Source: Doryteuthis pealeii
Lineage: Eukaryota > Mollusca > Cephalopoda > Myopsida > Loliginidae
Length of the DNA stretch: 64,000 nucleotides
NCBI GenBank assembly: GCA_023376005.1
Contig: CM042145.1
Span: 102,670,248 to 102,734,247, forward strand
Direction of reading: 5' to 3'
The notes under the pieces: model-generated
Databases searched by the model: none
Told to the model about the DNA's origin: nothing
Seen by the model: the letters and a program-made list of their open reading frames with translations, nothing else
Translations under genes and position numbers: made by a program
Part shown: positions 1 through 11,295 of the stretch, piece after piece
Layout of the letters: every line of letters starts with the position of its first letter
How positions within the stretch are numbered: position 1 is the first letter of the stretch

Positions 1-477
1 GCTAGTTATATGATTGCTGATAATTAATCTACATCAGGGATCACCAAACTTTTTTCACGGTAATAGAAAAAATAACTAGCGTAGGCCACATTATTATTTG
101 TTCAATACTTGCTAGCCAGAACGAAAGTTCTGAGAAAAAGATGTAAAACAAAATGTATCTTTCCATCTTATAATCATGGATGAGTGGCGTACGATGCACA
201 AAAACAAATTTAACCAACATGAAGATTTAGTAAGCTTAACATAATATTTAAATTTAAATGGTATCAGAACGTGTCGCGTTCCATGCGTTTTAACAAACAA
301 ATTCAAGTATTCTCAATGGGCCTGATAAAATGCCTTCGCGGGCCAGATCTGGCCTGCGGGCCATGGTTTGGTGACCCCTAGTCTACACGATCCAGCCAGT
401 GATATTTATTCATTATTTTATTTTTATAAAGGGATTTATCAATGCAAATTAGTAAATTCACCCCACCCCTCTGTGGA

Positions 478-768
478 TCATTATATATTTACCAACCCCT
501 CCACACGAGCAGGAGGTGACACAAGTCAATTTCTTAAGCGGAGTTTAACAGGTTTGAATTCAGAGTTTTCCTTCTCCTAGACTGATTACCTAGCCATGGT
601 TAAAGAGCCCAGTCTGCCCTGCTATTTACCCATAGCTGGAGGGAGAATTGGATTCATACCTTTCCTAAGGGTATTAGCGCCATGTGCAATGCAAACAGCT
701 TCGTTCAGGAATTGAAATCGTGTCACCAAGTCCATTTCCTACGACTCTATCCATTACACCATGCCCCT
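478..768 (-). mobile_element. tRNA-derived SINE (family 2)
   Basis: Read on the minus strand: head GGTGTAATGGATAGAGTCG with a decayed box B, then CCTTAGGAAAGGTATGAATC, AGCTATGGGTAAATAGCAGG, GGCAGACTGGGCTCTTTAAC and the end block TTGTGTCACCTCCTGCTCG. A second copy sits at 1175-1445 in the same orientation. Confidence 0.75.
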
Positions 769-886
769 GGGTCATTATGGTTTTATTCACTCTGCCAAAA
801 TTTGATTTACTCCTAGAGATCTATACAGACCACTTTGAGAAGCCCTAGTGCATAACAGTATAAAGTTTAGTTGGCAGTTTGGCTTA

Positions 887-1123
887 TTGTCAGTATCAGC
901 TGGACAGCGAGGGAGTCTATCTCCTTTTCGCTAGCGCCTGACCAGGGAGATTGTTTTTGCTGAGGTGAAGCGTCACACCTACCATCAGCTCCCCACTTTA
1001 GTTTACTGCACAGATCAGATTACCCAATCTGTGCTACTCATGTGCTGAGTTAGTTGGGACTGGTATTGAACCAGCTACCTTGTAATTCCTAGGCAAATGC
1101 TCTACTGACAGAGCTAAACCAGA

Positions 1124-1124
<1 letters not shown>
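887..1124 (-). mobile_element. tRNA-derived SINE (family 1)
   Basis: The tRNA-like head lies at the right end. Read on the minus strand it has a box-A-like TTTAGCTCTGTCAGTAGAGC and a box-B-like GGTTCAATACC, followed by the body shared by all family-1 copies (CTCAGC.TATGAGTAGCAC, GGTGTG..GCTCCACCTCAG, GGGGATAGACTCCCTCGCTG) and a GCTGATACTGAC end. It directly abuts a TA microsatellite at 1126. Confidence 0.85.
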
Positions 1125-1174
<50 letters not shown>

Positions 1175-1445
1175 ACAACTCTGCACGAGCAGGATGTGAC
1201 ACCAGCTCAATTTCTTAAGCGGAGTTCAACAGGTTTGAATTCAGAGTTTTCCTTCTCCTAGACCAGTTGCCTAACCAAGGTGAAAGAGCCCAGTCTGCCC
1301 TACTATTTACCCATAGCTGGAGGGAGAGTAGGATTCATACCTTTCCAAGGGTATTAGCGCTAAGTGAAATGCAATTACCACATCCAGGATTTGAACTCGG
1401 GGCGACGAGTCCATTTCCCATGATTTTAACCATTACACCACGCAC
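1175..1445 (-). mobile_element. tRNA-derived SINE (family 2)
   Basis: The minus strand starts GTGGTGTAATGGTTAAAATC, then CCCCGAGTTCAAATCCTGG as a box-B region, and continues through the same body blocks to CATCCTGCTCGTGCAGAG. This is the cleanest family-2 copy in the window. Its 3' end abuts the TA microsatellite at 1126-1172. Confidence 0.8.
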
Positions 1446-1774
1446 TTCTCTAAACCAGACCATATATATTTTAAAATTATAATTATATGCAAATATCTGG
1501 AGTTTTAAAAAGAGATACATTGGCATTCATAATCTGCCGAGATCAGTGGTTGTCAACGTTTTTTTACCTATGGCCCTTTTGATTCCTAAAATACTCTGGT
1601 GGAATCCCATCAGTTATTTAAAAACCTATTGTATTTTTATAATTAAAATTTTTTTTGCTTGCCTGAATCTCTCCAAAAATGTAATATGGTCTCTGGGGGG
1701 GTTGGAAAAGGCCCTCGGTTGAGAACCTCTGGCCTAGATTAAATAATACAAACATCAATAGATGTAATGAAAGG

Positions 1775-1970
1775 AATGGTATAGAACCAGGAACCTTGCG
1801 ATTCCTACGCAGGTGCTCTATCGACTGAGCTAAACCACTTTACTGCACAGATCAGATTACCCAATCTGTGCTACTCATGCGCTGAGTTGGTAGGGACCGG
1901 TATTGAACCAGGAACCTTGTGATTCCTGTGCAGCTGCTCTACTGACTGAGCTAAACCGGTCCCTCGCATA
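1775..1970 (-). mobile_element. Two SINE family-1 heads in tandem
   Basis: Two minus-strand tRNA-like heads (about 1778-1836 and 1890-1966) are joined by part of one body. Both show the AACCAGGAACCTTG and CTGAGCTAAACC signatures. Looks like recombination between, or nesting of, two copies. Confidence 0.75.
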
Positions 1971-2359
1971 ACAGTATAATCTCGGATAAACATTTTAAAA
2001 TCAGTAAACCATGCATTCTGATACATTCAGGAGTCTGCTACAAAGAGGCACCCACTTTGTAGATGAATGTAATTTACCTGACTGCCTTTTTAACCAATGT
2101 AATCTGCTGTGCAGCATACACCCCCACCCCACCCCTATCCAATAACAGACAGCTGCAACAATGCAGCTCCCACCCCATTTCAATGACAGACAGCTGCAAC
2201 AACGCACCCCCCACACACACACAAATTTTGCCTACAGTTTATGTACCCATCAGAACATGTATATAAATATTTCAGAGTTATCATATATCACAAGAGAGCC
2301 TGCCTCTAAAAATGGGATACTAACCAATAGGAATCTGTCAGCTTCATTCATTAAATAGA

Positions 2360-2612
2360 ATTTCATTTCTTTCTTTCTTTCTTTCTTTCTTTTTTTCTTC
2401 TTATTTTTCTTTTTTTTCTCTTCTTTTTTTTCTTTCTTTTTTTCTTCTTATTTTTCTTCTTTTTCTCTTCTTTTTTTCTTTCTTTTTCTCTTCTTTTTTC
2501 TTTCTTTTTTCTTCTTTTTTCTTTCTTTTTTCTTCTTCTTTTTCTCTTCTTTTTTTTCTTTTTTTCTCTTCTTTTTTTTTTCTTTCTTTCTTTTCTTCTT
2601 TCTCTTCTTTTA
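2360..2612 (+). repeat. Pyrimidine tract (TTTC/TTCTT)n
   Basis: About 250 bp almost purely T and C on the + strand, starting (TTTC)7 and becoming irregular. Confidence 0.95.
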
Positions 2613-2711
2613 ATCCTTATCTTACGATCATTCTTTTCTTACTTTTCCAATCCCTGCTTGTTTGCAAAAACATTTTATTTATTTCTTCTTACTATCCAAC
2701 CAATTCTGAAA

Positions 2712-2790
2712 AGTTTAGTGTAATGGTTATCATTGTAGGAAACGGAATTGGCAACCCCAGTTCAAATCCTGGTTGGTTGGTTGGTTGGTT
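2712..2790 (+). mobile_element. Family-2-like SINE head followed by (TTGG)n
   Basis: AGTGTAATGGTTATCATTGT and CAGTTCAAATCCTGG form the tRNA-like head. Five TTGG units follow at once in place of the usual body, which suggests a fusion to the tail of the family-3 repeat. Confidence 0.55.
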
Positions 2791-3289
2791 GTATACGATG
2801 AGAATGTTCTTATAATGCGTTAGAAGGTTCAAAGTAACCTTCCAGCATGTGTATGTAGTGTACATGAATTAATCTGACAAAGAAGTTATATATAATAACA
2901 AACATAGACTTTATTTTGTGAGCACGTGGAGAAAATACATGACAGGTATAGTAAGATATAGAGAACAGATACATAAACATACATAAAGAATGTAGGACTA
3001 AGCCCTAAAGAATTATACAGAGTTATATGTAGATATAAGTCACTGATAGTTTGTAGGGGTAAAAAAAAACAACTTAAGGGGCAGAGGCACCAAGCATCTA
3101 ACCCATGTGAAATGGTTTCCAGACTGACAGAAGAGAGCGATTTTCTCCCGGGCTGCTGTTTAATACAGCAGCTATCTATGGGCAAAAACCTGCAGCAAGG
3201 AAAGATAACCCTTTTGGCCTCATGTCCGTCCCAACAGGGGCAGACAATCGCTACAGTTTTGTTTTACGGCATATCAACCCTTTTCAGGC

Positions 3290-4700
3290 CATTTAATGCT
3301 GAATCAAATCATTTTGATAAACAAAGGATTTGGGTTGCTTACTACAGGCATGTCAAATATTTTTTTTTTCATGACACTTTTTTCAGTACTAAAAAACAAC
3401 AATTATTTGAATGAGTTGTTTAGTGAAGTGTAGTAAAAATAAAGTTTGAATGATCAAAATTATTTTATTAATGAAATATCACTTCAGTCAATTCTGTGAC
3501 TATGGAGATGACAAGATTAATGACAAAAATTAACATTTGTACATTTAATAATTTAAATGTTTTTAATTTTGTTTGCCAAATCTAAAAACAAATAAAGAAA
3601 CAGGCAAAGTTACATTGAGGTTAAAACATCAGATGTATTTATTAACTGGGGACGGGAAGTTTTCTTTGAAACAACTAAAGCCGGCTAACTTTATATACCA
3701 GGTGTGTGCAGCATTTTTCATTCTTAGGCATTGGATATACAGGTTTTTTTTTTGGTTTTTTTGTTTTTTTTTCTGGCTTCCCAGCAGGCCGAATCAACGC
3801 AGGGTCTTTTTTGTAGGGATTTTAATAAGGGTCCAACTCATGATTCAGATCTGCGTGATTAACTTTTTGCCCCCCCCCCTCTCTACCCAGAACCTGCCGT
3901 GTAGCCACTTCTAGTTTAGGTTAAAGGCCATCTCAGATTTAACCATAGTTTTTGTTTTCTTTATTTTGTGTTATTGCAATAAATCCAATCTTTTACCGAC
4001 AGTGAGTGTCTTGTCTGAAAATTACTTTTGGGACAAGACATTCTCAATCAATAAAAGATGACGTATACCCAATATTTTTGACTGAATGGTATTTTACTAC
4101 ACAATATTTTCCAATATCTTTTTTCTAAATGATTAATTATCATTTTTCAAAGGAATTACATGATATGGATATTTATCAAGATAATTGATAACGTTGAACG
4201 ATATGCAATTTTCACAAGCAAATTTGTCCACAAAGAGAAAACAGCCTTTCCTGATTATTTATTCTACAGATTAGATTTAAACAGTTAAATAGTTTTTCCA
4301 TTCTTAATTTATTTTATTAATCTAACTTTTGTCATAATATTACCAAGTAAGTTATTCTGTTTCAAGTCTGTAGTTCAATATTCTCTTTTTGTGTATCTTC
4401 AATATGAAGGAGAGAGTCTTCATCCAGCAAAATAAGATCTGGTCTTTCTTGTGTCATCTATCCATATCGAATATTGGAACAATAATGAGTGACAGTTATC
4501 ATTAAAAAAATATATAATCTTATGATAACAAATTTATTAAGTTGTCAGTTGCTGTGGGTGAAGGCCACAAACACAGGTCTGGTGGGTTGGGTAGCACACA
4601 CAGACCATCCCATGGAATTCTTTCTAAGAAAATATTAAAATATATATTTCATCACTTCTCTCACAAAATTAAATTATTATTCAGTTAATTAAAGCAGTCA
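3290..4700. other. No gene seen; AT-rich
   Basis: Contains a family-3 tail piece (TTTTACGGCATATCAACCC at 3262) and T runs. Its frames show no homology I recognise. The same holds for 9240-9530, 17100-17830 and 18180-18880, apart from a duplicated CAATATAAGCCAATAAATAC-type segment at 17410 and 18282. Confidence 0.6.
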
Positions 4701-4730
4701 ACTGTCACTGGTTGGGGAGGGGGGATCGGG

Positions 4731-5290
4731 GACAAAGCTACTTTCTGCCAATTTGCGGAGAACTTGCATCCTTGAACTGTAAAGGGTTGTTGTGTGCAAT
4801 GCATCAGGAATTTTTTTAATGGAAAAATTGTGTCCCTGGGACGCATGGAAACGATTTTAACTGCGTCCTTTTAGATTTTTGTGCATCAGGGATGCAGGAC
4901 GCATAGCTATCAGCATCTCTGCAGTAATTATCTTGGGAAAATCATGAATCCTCTGTTCCCAACTTTAACCAACTATGGGAAAATAGTAGGGCAGACTGGA
5001 TTCTTTAACCTTGGTTAGGCAATAGTTTTTGGAGAAGGGAACAAAGCTACTTTCTGCCAATTTGCGGAGAACTTGCATCCTTGAACTGTAAAGGGTTGTT
5101 GTGTGCAATGCATCAGGAATTTTTTTAATGGAAAAATTGTGTCCCTGGGACGCATGGCTATCAGCATCTCTGCAGTAATTATCTTGGGAAAATCATGAAT
5201 CCTCTGTTCCCAACTTTAACCAACTATGGGAAAATAGTAGGGCAGACTGGATTCTTTAACCTTGGTTAGGCAATAGTTTTTGGAGAAGGG
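4731..5290 (+). repeat. Tandem duplication (310 bp then 250 bp units)
   Basis: The unit starting ACAAAGCTACTTTCTGCCAA (4731-5040) is repeated at 5041-5290 and otherwise looks identical by eye. The second unit lacks about 60 bp between GACGCATGG and GACGCATAG, as if deleted between those short direct repeats. Each unit contains a 3' fragment of the TA-MITE family (ending CTATCAGCATCTCTG) and a family-2 SINE fragment. The near-identity implies a recent event. Confidence 0.9.
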
Positions 5291-5934
5291 AAACTGAATT
5301 CAAACCCATTGAACTCTGCTTAGAAATTGACCTTGTGTCACATCCTGCTCATGGTGGAGGGATTGGGTAAATTTATACATCTATTGTAAATTTTAAGTGA
5401 ACCAGCATTTTGATTAATATTGCCCTCTTTTTCTACCACAGAGCAGTTTTTAGTAATATAAGAGGTTCACAGAGTATTAACTCTGGTTCTTATAAAACAT
5501 TGGTTTACTTAAAGGATAAGTACCCAATGCGGAACACTTCAGTTAGGAAAACGACAAACACGTTAGTTACGTTTATAAGACTTTATTACAACATGTATAG
5601 GGGAACGAAGTTCCCCAGACTATAGAATGTCACAAGTGTCCAAACATACACAGTAGTATTCATAGACAAAATAGGTGGAAACCACTTACTGTGAGCAATG
5701 TCATGTCTGTGGCGTCTGGCATGCACCATAGGTGTCTGCTGGATAGAGGTGACAAGCACATGTCCAGGCTTGTTCAGTGGCATCAGAAGAAGAGGGTTCC
5801 CTCCTTGGGTTCCTGTGTCACGTGACCAAAAAGGGTCTCCAGACACAGGAGATTTACCAAAACCCTCAGACAAGAGAGACTGCCCTTACAGTAATTTAGT
5901 CTACAGACTGCAGCAAATATAGTGATTATCCAAT

Positions 5935-6545
5935 AGTATCCCCACTATTGCTTGCATCTAATGGTGAAGTTTAAATTCTGGAGCTTTGGGGAATGTTGAG
6001 TACCCCTTCATCACCATTACTCCCATGTCCACTCTGACCCAGAGTTGTAGTACCTGTTTGAGTCCTATCTATGGGTTAAATAGAAAAAAATGAGTTTAAA
6101 GTCTTCAATGAAAAGTTCTCGGAGACACCAAACTGGGAATGACTTTGAATTTTTAACCCTTTTAGTGCCAAACCTATTGATCTTATTGCAAGCCCCGATC
6201 CTTTCTGTCATATATGTGTTAGAAAGTGGTGGTTGAGGGTCTTAATGTCTTGGGTATATTGTTAAACTCTATCTGATGGTGAGGCTGCAATTCTGGAATC
6301 CTGGGTAATGTGGAGTACCTTTTAATCACCATTACTTCCAGGTCCACTCTGACCCGGAATGGTAGTACCTGTTAGGGTCCCATCTATGAATTTAATAGAA
6401 AAAAATGAGTTTAAAAAAAAATGTGATTAAAAAATCGAGTTTGAAAAAAAATGAAGTACCCATCAAGAATGAATAAAACAAAATGCTTCAGCATAAAATA
6501 ACCCAATGTGTTTACATGCCGTAAAACCAACCAACCAACCATTTT
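5935..6545 (+). repeat. Family-3 interspersed repeat, two copies in tandem
   Basis: AATGGTGAAGTTTAAATTCT, CCACTCTGACCCAGAG, TAGTACCTG and GGGTTAAATAGAAAAAAATG form the first copy (to about 6090). A second, longer copy at 6175-6545 ends ATGCCGTAAAACCAACCAACC. The (AACC)n end and strong conservation across the window suggest a SINE-like retroposon, but I see no clear tRNA head. Confidence 0.7.
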
Positions 6546-6789
6546 CGAGTAGAGTAGAGAAACTCAAGTTTCTCAAATATACTTGATACATGAATTCACA
6601 ATACTTAAAAATTTTAATTTTATGTGATATATATTATGTGACCCCTGCCCTAAAATGTAAAAAAGATAAAATTATTACTTCTAAAATTTTAGTAGATCAG
6701 TAATTTTTAGAAGTATGTGAATAAAAAAAATTCTCTTATAAACACACTTGTGTGAAGTACCACCTGATATCAATAATGTATTGTTGTAT

Positions 6790-7290
6790 TGTAATTGTGA
6801 AACTCCAATAAAAGATTTTATTAACTAGCCTTTTTATTTATGGTTAAAAGTGCATTCCGATCATTAAGTATTGTTGCCAAATCCGCTACACCAAAAATAT
6901 TAAAGAAAGATTAGAAACAATGTAGCAAGTGCTTTTAATTGCAGCATGAACATATGGAATAATATGTATATTTTGTGGCTCTAGGTCATTCACTTCTTGG
7001 TGAGGTTGAGAACTTTTCAGTACTTCCTCTTATAGTCACTTTCTGTAAGAAACAAGCCATGGCAATATAAATGCAGTGTCGCCTGAGACAGGGATTGCAG
7101 TCTGACCTCCAATAAAAGATTCTATTCACTAGCCTTTTTATTTTATGGTTAAAAGTGCATTCCAGCCATTAAATATTGTTGCCAAATCCGCCACACCAAA
7201 AATATTAAAGAAACATGAGAAACAATGTAGCAAGTGTTTTTAATTGCAGCATGAACATATGGAATAATATGTATATTTTGTGGCTCTAGG
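6790..7290 (+). repeat. Direct duplication, about 320-bp period
   Basis: CTCCAATAAAAGATTTTATT to TTTTGTGGCTCTAGGT occurs at about 6803-6987 and again at 7108-7291. The copies differ by scattered substitutions. The spacer (6988-7107) contains the GAGGTTGAGAACTTTTCAG block that reappears at 8440 and 9040. Confidence 0.85.
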
Positions 7291-7334
7291 TTATGATTTT
7301 TGTGGCCATTTTTAGGCTGCAGGTGAGAGCACTT

Positions 7335-8255
7335 TACTGTGGAGATCCCTTGTGTTCCTTAGTGTTAGGTAGAATCCTTTGGTTGTTCCTTAGTGAAGGA
7401 CCTTGGTTGTTCCTCAGTGTAAGGAATCCTTTGGTTGTTCCTTAGTGAAGGACCTTGGTTGTTCCTCAGTGTAAGGTAGAATCCTTTGGTTGTTCTTAGT
7501 GAAGGACCTTGGTAGAATCCTTTGGTTGTTCCTTAGTGAAGGACTGTTCCTCAGTGTAAGGTAGAATCCTTTGGTTGTTCCTTAGTGAAGGACCTTAGTT
7601 GTTCCTCAGTGTAAGGTAGAATCCTTTGGTTTTTCCTTAGTGAAGGACCTTGGTTGTTCCTCAGTGTAAGGTAGAATCCTTTGGTTGTTCCTTAGTGAAG
7701 GACCTTAGTTGTTCCTCAGTGTAAGGTAGAATCCTTTGGTTGTTCCTTAGTGAAGGACCTTAGTTGTTCCTCAGTGTAGGTAGAATCCTTTGGTTGTTCC
7801 TTAGTGAAGGACCTTAGTTGTTCCTCAGTGTAAGGTAGAATCCTTTGGTTGTTCCTTAGTGAAGGACCTTAGTTGTTCCTCAGTGTTAGGTAGAATCCTT
7901 TGGTTGTTCCTTAGTGAAGGACCTTAGTTGTTCCTCAGTGTAAGGTAGAATCCTTTGGTTGTTCCTTAGTGAAGGACCTTGTTGTTCCTCAGTGTAAGGT
8001 AGAATCCTTTGGTTGTTCTTAGTGAAGGACCTTGGTTGTTCCTCAGTGTAAGGTAGAATCCTTTGGTTGTTCCTTAGTGAAGGACCTTAGTTGTTCCTCA
8101 GTGTAAGGTAGAATCCTTTGGTTGTTCCTTAGTGAAGGACCTTAGTTGTTCCTCAGTGTTAGGTAGAATCCTTTGGTTGTTCCTTAGTGAAGAATCCTTG
8201 TGTTAAGCAGAGTCCTTGGTTGTTCCTCGGTGTTAGGCAGAATTCTTTGGTTGCT
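7335..8255 (+). repeat. Minisatellite, about 55-bp unit, ~16 copies
   Basis: The unit combines GTAGAATCCTTTGGTTGTTC, CTTAGTGAAGGACCTT and AGTTGTTCCTCAGTGTAAG. Each unit contains two related half-units (TTGGTTGTTCCTTAGTG and TTAGTTGTTCCTCAGTG), so the array probably grew from a shorter ~27-bp ancestor. Several units are shortened. There is no coding potential, and no unique spacers. Confidence 0.95.
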
Positions 8256-8471
8256 GATCCATTCGTCCGTGACAAATACATGCAAATGAACAGATTTCAA
8301 GATCGGCAATTAAATAGTTAACTAACCACGTATTGATTGGCTGGGTTTAATCCACGCACCCACGAAGAGTCTATAAGTTTAAGTGGTGGGCCACAGCACA
8401 CCTTATATGTAACAAATAATCCAACATAGATCATTCACTTCTTGGTGAGGTTGAGAACTTTTCAGCGCTTC

Positions 8472-9035
8472 TGTTACGTAGCCGTTCGTCACGGTACCAT
8501 ATAGATATATTTGTTACGTCTTACTCTGGTCTATCCTTCCGGCCGTCTTCTGATCATCTAGTCTTCTATCTTCTAAGGGTCTAGTATATCTTCTATCATC
8601 TAATGGTCTCGTCTGGTCTTTCTTATCTGGGGATTCCGTGTCTGGTTCTGCTGGGGACCATTTCTTATCAGAAGCCTTGTGTCATTGTTAGCTTTTAGTA
8701 ATAACAACAAGACTTCGATTTACTTTGGATGTTAGTTTATTCTGGAACCCCAGAACCAGACAATGCGCACGGAGAGTCACATCTTGCTAGCTTCAGTCCT
8801 AACTCTCAACTGACTAACTGCAACTAACTACTGCAACTGACTTACTGAGTTGCCCACCTTAAACCGGAAAAGGGCTTTCTATCGGGGTTCCGTTCTCACG
8901 ATTCTATCCCCAGAAAGCAAGGTGAGAGTGAGGTCAAGCATTGTCACTCACTCTCAAGGCCATCAGCTGCACTGATCGCCATAAGGATTTCTATACTACC
9001 TTAAAAAGATATTAGGGATCCATAATTATGTAACA
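8472..9035. mobile_element. Solo LTR, 564 bp, with 4-bp target duplication
   Basis: The segment begins TGTTACGTAG and ends ATTATGTAACA, so the termini form a TGTTAC/GTAACA inverted pair as in LTRs. It is flanked by CTTC on both sides (8468-8471 and 9036-9039). It splits a repeat that occurs uninterrupted at 6984-7110: the left half ends at 8471 and the right half resumes at 9036 with CTTCCTCTTGTAG. That gives an empty-site comparison inside the window. The composition is less AT-rich than the surroundings. No internal retrotransposon coding region is present, which is why it is called solo. Superfamily is not determinable, though a 4-bp duplication would suit Gypsy-type elements. Confidence 0.75.
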
Positions 9036-9536
9036 CTTCCTCTTGTAGTAACTTTCTGTAAGAAACAAGCCATGGCAATATAAACACAGTGTCGACTGAG
9101 ACAGGAATTGCAGTCTAGCCTCAAAGCAAGACAGTACCAGTGACAAGTGAAAAGCGTTTAAATAATATCCAGGGAAAAATTGTGTTGCCCCCAAAACTAT
9201 ACTTTTATTAATTAAACATATGGTTAGACACTTGAAAAGTTTGTGTTAGAACATTGGCTCTTTCACAATGTATGATATAAAGAAATAGAAAAAATACTTT
9301 CCTTTCTATATTGTCTCTGCTTGTATACTCCATTGTTTTGTAACGCTCGCGTGTACATAAAACGAAGAACAAAAAGACAACTCAATAAAAAACGTGTATT
9401 TCATTCCAACCAAAGTTAATGCATTAAACAGAAAATAAGACAAACAAAAATATTGTTACTTATCCATAACATCATAGTCTTGTCTAGAACAATAACAGAA
9501 TCACTTTGAACCCAGGTGATGTCAGGTAATCCCTTC

Positions 9537-9640
9537 TAGTCTATATATATAAAGTTGTACTTCCTGTCTGTTAGTTTGTTCACAAACTCCTCCTAGGGTT
9601 TTTTGAGATAGACCTCCATAATCATATATATTCTGAAACT
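9537..9640 (+). mobile_element. Possible Helitron 5' end
   Basis: TCTATATATATAAAGTTGTA followed by CTTCCTGTCTGTTAG and GATAGACCTCCATAATC resembles the 5' ends of many animal Helitrons (TCTATATATATAAA). No 3' end can be assigned. The first telomere-loop fold-back begins at 9636, just after it. Confidence 0.35.
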
Positions 9641-9837
9641 GGTTATTTCCTATAACTCCAACATAAACAAAGGGGAACCACTCTTGACTGATAAATTATT
9701 TATTTTCCCATTAAACTAACCCTAACCCTAACCTAACCCTGTCTTCTTTTTTCCTAGTAGATCAATAAATAAATAAATAATCAGTCAAGAGTGGTTCCCC
9801 TTTGTTTATGTTGGAGTTATAGGAAATAACCCTGAAA
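9636..9837. repeat. Fold-back with telomere-like CCCTAA loop (first)
   Basis: Arms of about 67-70 bp (9636-9702 and 9768-9837) contain GGTTCCCCTTTGTTTATG and its complement. They enclose a ~65-bp loop with about four CCCTAA units (9716-9740). The arms are about 95% identical by eye. Confidence 0.85.
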
Positions 9838-10283
9838 CTACATTACCAAAGGTACTTGGACAAGTATATTTCATTTCAATCTAAGGGGGTCACATACTCC
9901 CTACTGAAATTATTTTCCATTTGATTTCCCTACTGAAATTATTTTCCCTTTGATTTAGATGAAATTTAAACCATAGGTAAATTACCAGAAATAATGCCTA
10001 TTCACAAAATATCAGTGAATTTCAATGATAAGACATGATGATTAAACCCTTCCTCTATATTGAAAATTTGCGGTTTATATAACTAAGGCTATTGGAGATA
10101 GACCCCATAACTACATTATCCAGGCTACTTGGATAAATATATTTCATTTTAATTACTGAATACTGATACAATTAATTTATATGAATGAAAGATTTTGTTT
10201 TAAAAAAAAATGCTGGAAACTTTTGCACAAACTTGATATTATTGATAATTGTTGATTTTTAAGTTTTTTAAATTAAAAATTTT

Positions 10284-10519
10284 GGACCATATGACCTTTA
10301 GGCACCCCTTTTAGATCTTGATTAAGAAAGGACATATTTTTCATTTACACTGTCAATATGCAGGTGTTTTAACACGTTTTTTAGATTTTTTTTTTAAATG
10401 ATAAAACTAACCCCTAACCCTAACCCCTAACAAACAACCGGATATTGACGGTGTAAATGAAAAACATGTCCTTTCTTAATCAAAAAGGGGTGCCTAAAGG
10501 TAATATGGTCCAAATTTTT
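10284..10519. repeat. Fold-back with telomere-like CCCTAA loop (second)
   Basis: Arms 10284-10362 and 10438-10513 pair through AGGCACCCCTTTT / AAAAGGGGTGCCT and AAGAAAGGACAT / ATGTCCTTTCTT, with a 6-bp indel. The loop holds CCCCTAACCCTAACCCCTAA at 10410-10431. It lies about 450 bp from the first such structure, although the arm sequences are unrelated. Confidence 0.85.
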
Positions 10520-10606
10520 TTAATAACAAGGTGTCAAAAAAGTACCAAGTTTAAAGTTGTATTTACCAAGATAGAAATGAAGAATGAATGGAACATTTTT
10601 TTTTTC

Positions 10607-10661
10607 ACAAGGTGTGTCAAAAAGTACAAAAAATCTCGATACTTTTTTGACACACCTTGTA
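10607..10661. mobile_element. Short mariner-type inverted-repeat element
   Basis: CAAGGTGTGTCAAAAAGTAC and its complement GTACTTTTTTGACACACCTTG (with one extra T) face each other across a few bases and end at TA. A partial third copy of the end (AAGGTGTCAAAAAAGTAC) lies at 10528. The same pair recurs at 61964-62022 with the shared flank AATGTTCCATTC. Confidence 0.7.
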
Positions 10662-10742
10662 TATATAACTAACTTGTTAATATGACTGTTTATTTTATTA
10701 TGATTTTTCTTTTAATTCATTCTCTGTTTTTTTATCTTTCAG

Positions 10743-10755
10743 GACGTTGCAAGTG
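10743..10755 (+). CDS. Candidate 13-nt micro-exon upstream of adenylate kinase exons
   Basis: A 13-base segment is bracketed by a strong acceptor (a T-rich tract ending TTTATCTTTCAG) and a near-perfect donor (GTAAGT). Its last base, G, joins the CC that opens the exon at 57305 to make a GCC codon. Read in that phase it encodes Asp-Val-Ala-Ser, then Ala across the junction, continuing into the Asn-Pro-Leu-Lys of the next exon. That would be a plausible N-terminal lead-in to an AK1-type kinase, and the micro-exon would begin in phase 0. The implied intron is about 46.5 kb, inflated by the palindrome. Such a short exon can arise by chance in AT-rich DNA with many T-tracts, so this is an inference from splice sites and phase only. 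No start codon or further upstream exon was found. Confidence 0.3.
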
Positions 10756-11249
10756 GTAAGTTGTGTTCTTTTTTTCTTTTTTCTTCTCTAAAGATTTCCT
10801 TTTTATCATAAGATTTAATCAATGAAAAATTAATCAAGTTCAATGAGTCATGACTAATAAAGCTACATTATTCCCCCCCTCCACCTCCATCGCCTACATG
10901 GCCTGTCTATTAAGTAATGAGAATGATTGAGTAAAAAGATATTTATTATCAACTTAATTATCAGTTAACTTTATCTTTTTCAAAATAGTTTCTTTAGGAA
11001 GTTACTCACAATGAAAAAAAAATTGTTCTCATACCTTGAAACAATGCTGAATGTATTCAACTGACACTGGATTCACTCATACCTATCAAATATTCTCAAT
11101 TTTCCAAAGGGCAATCCTCTTGAAGGATTTTGATTTTTGGGAAGAAGTAACGAAGCTGTGGTACTACAGGAATGTACTTTTTGGCCATTTGCAGAGAATA
11201 TGTCTAAAGAAATGAGAGGTTTTTTTTTTCACTTTAGCCACTTGCATTG

Positions 11250-11264
11250 AAAATCTCTCTTCTC

Positions 11265-11295
<31 letters not shown>

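Noticed and set aside
7335..8255. Regularly repeated array that might suggest CRISPR
   Set aside because: There are no unique spacers: whole units repeat head to tail, and the context is eukaryotic.
9716..9740. True chromosome end
   Set aside because: Only about four CCCTAA units, enclosed by an inverted repeat and continued by ordinary sequence on both sides.
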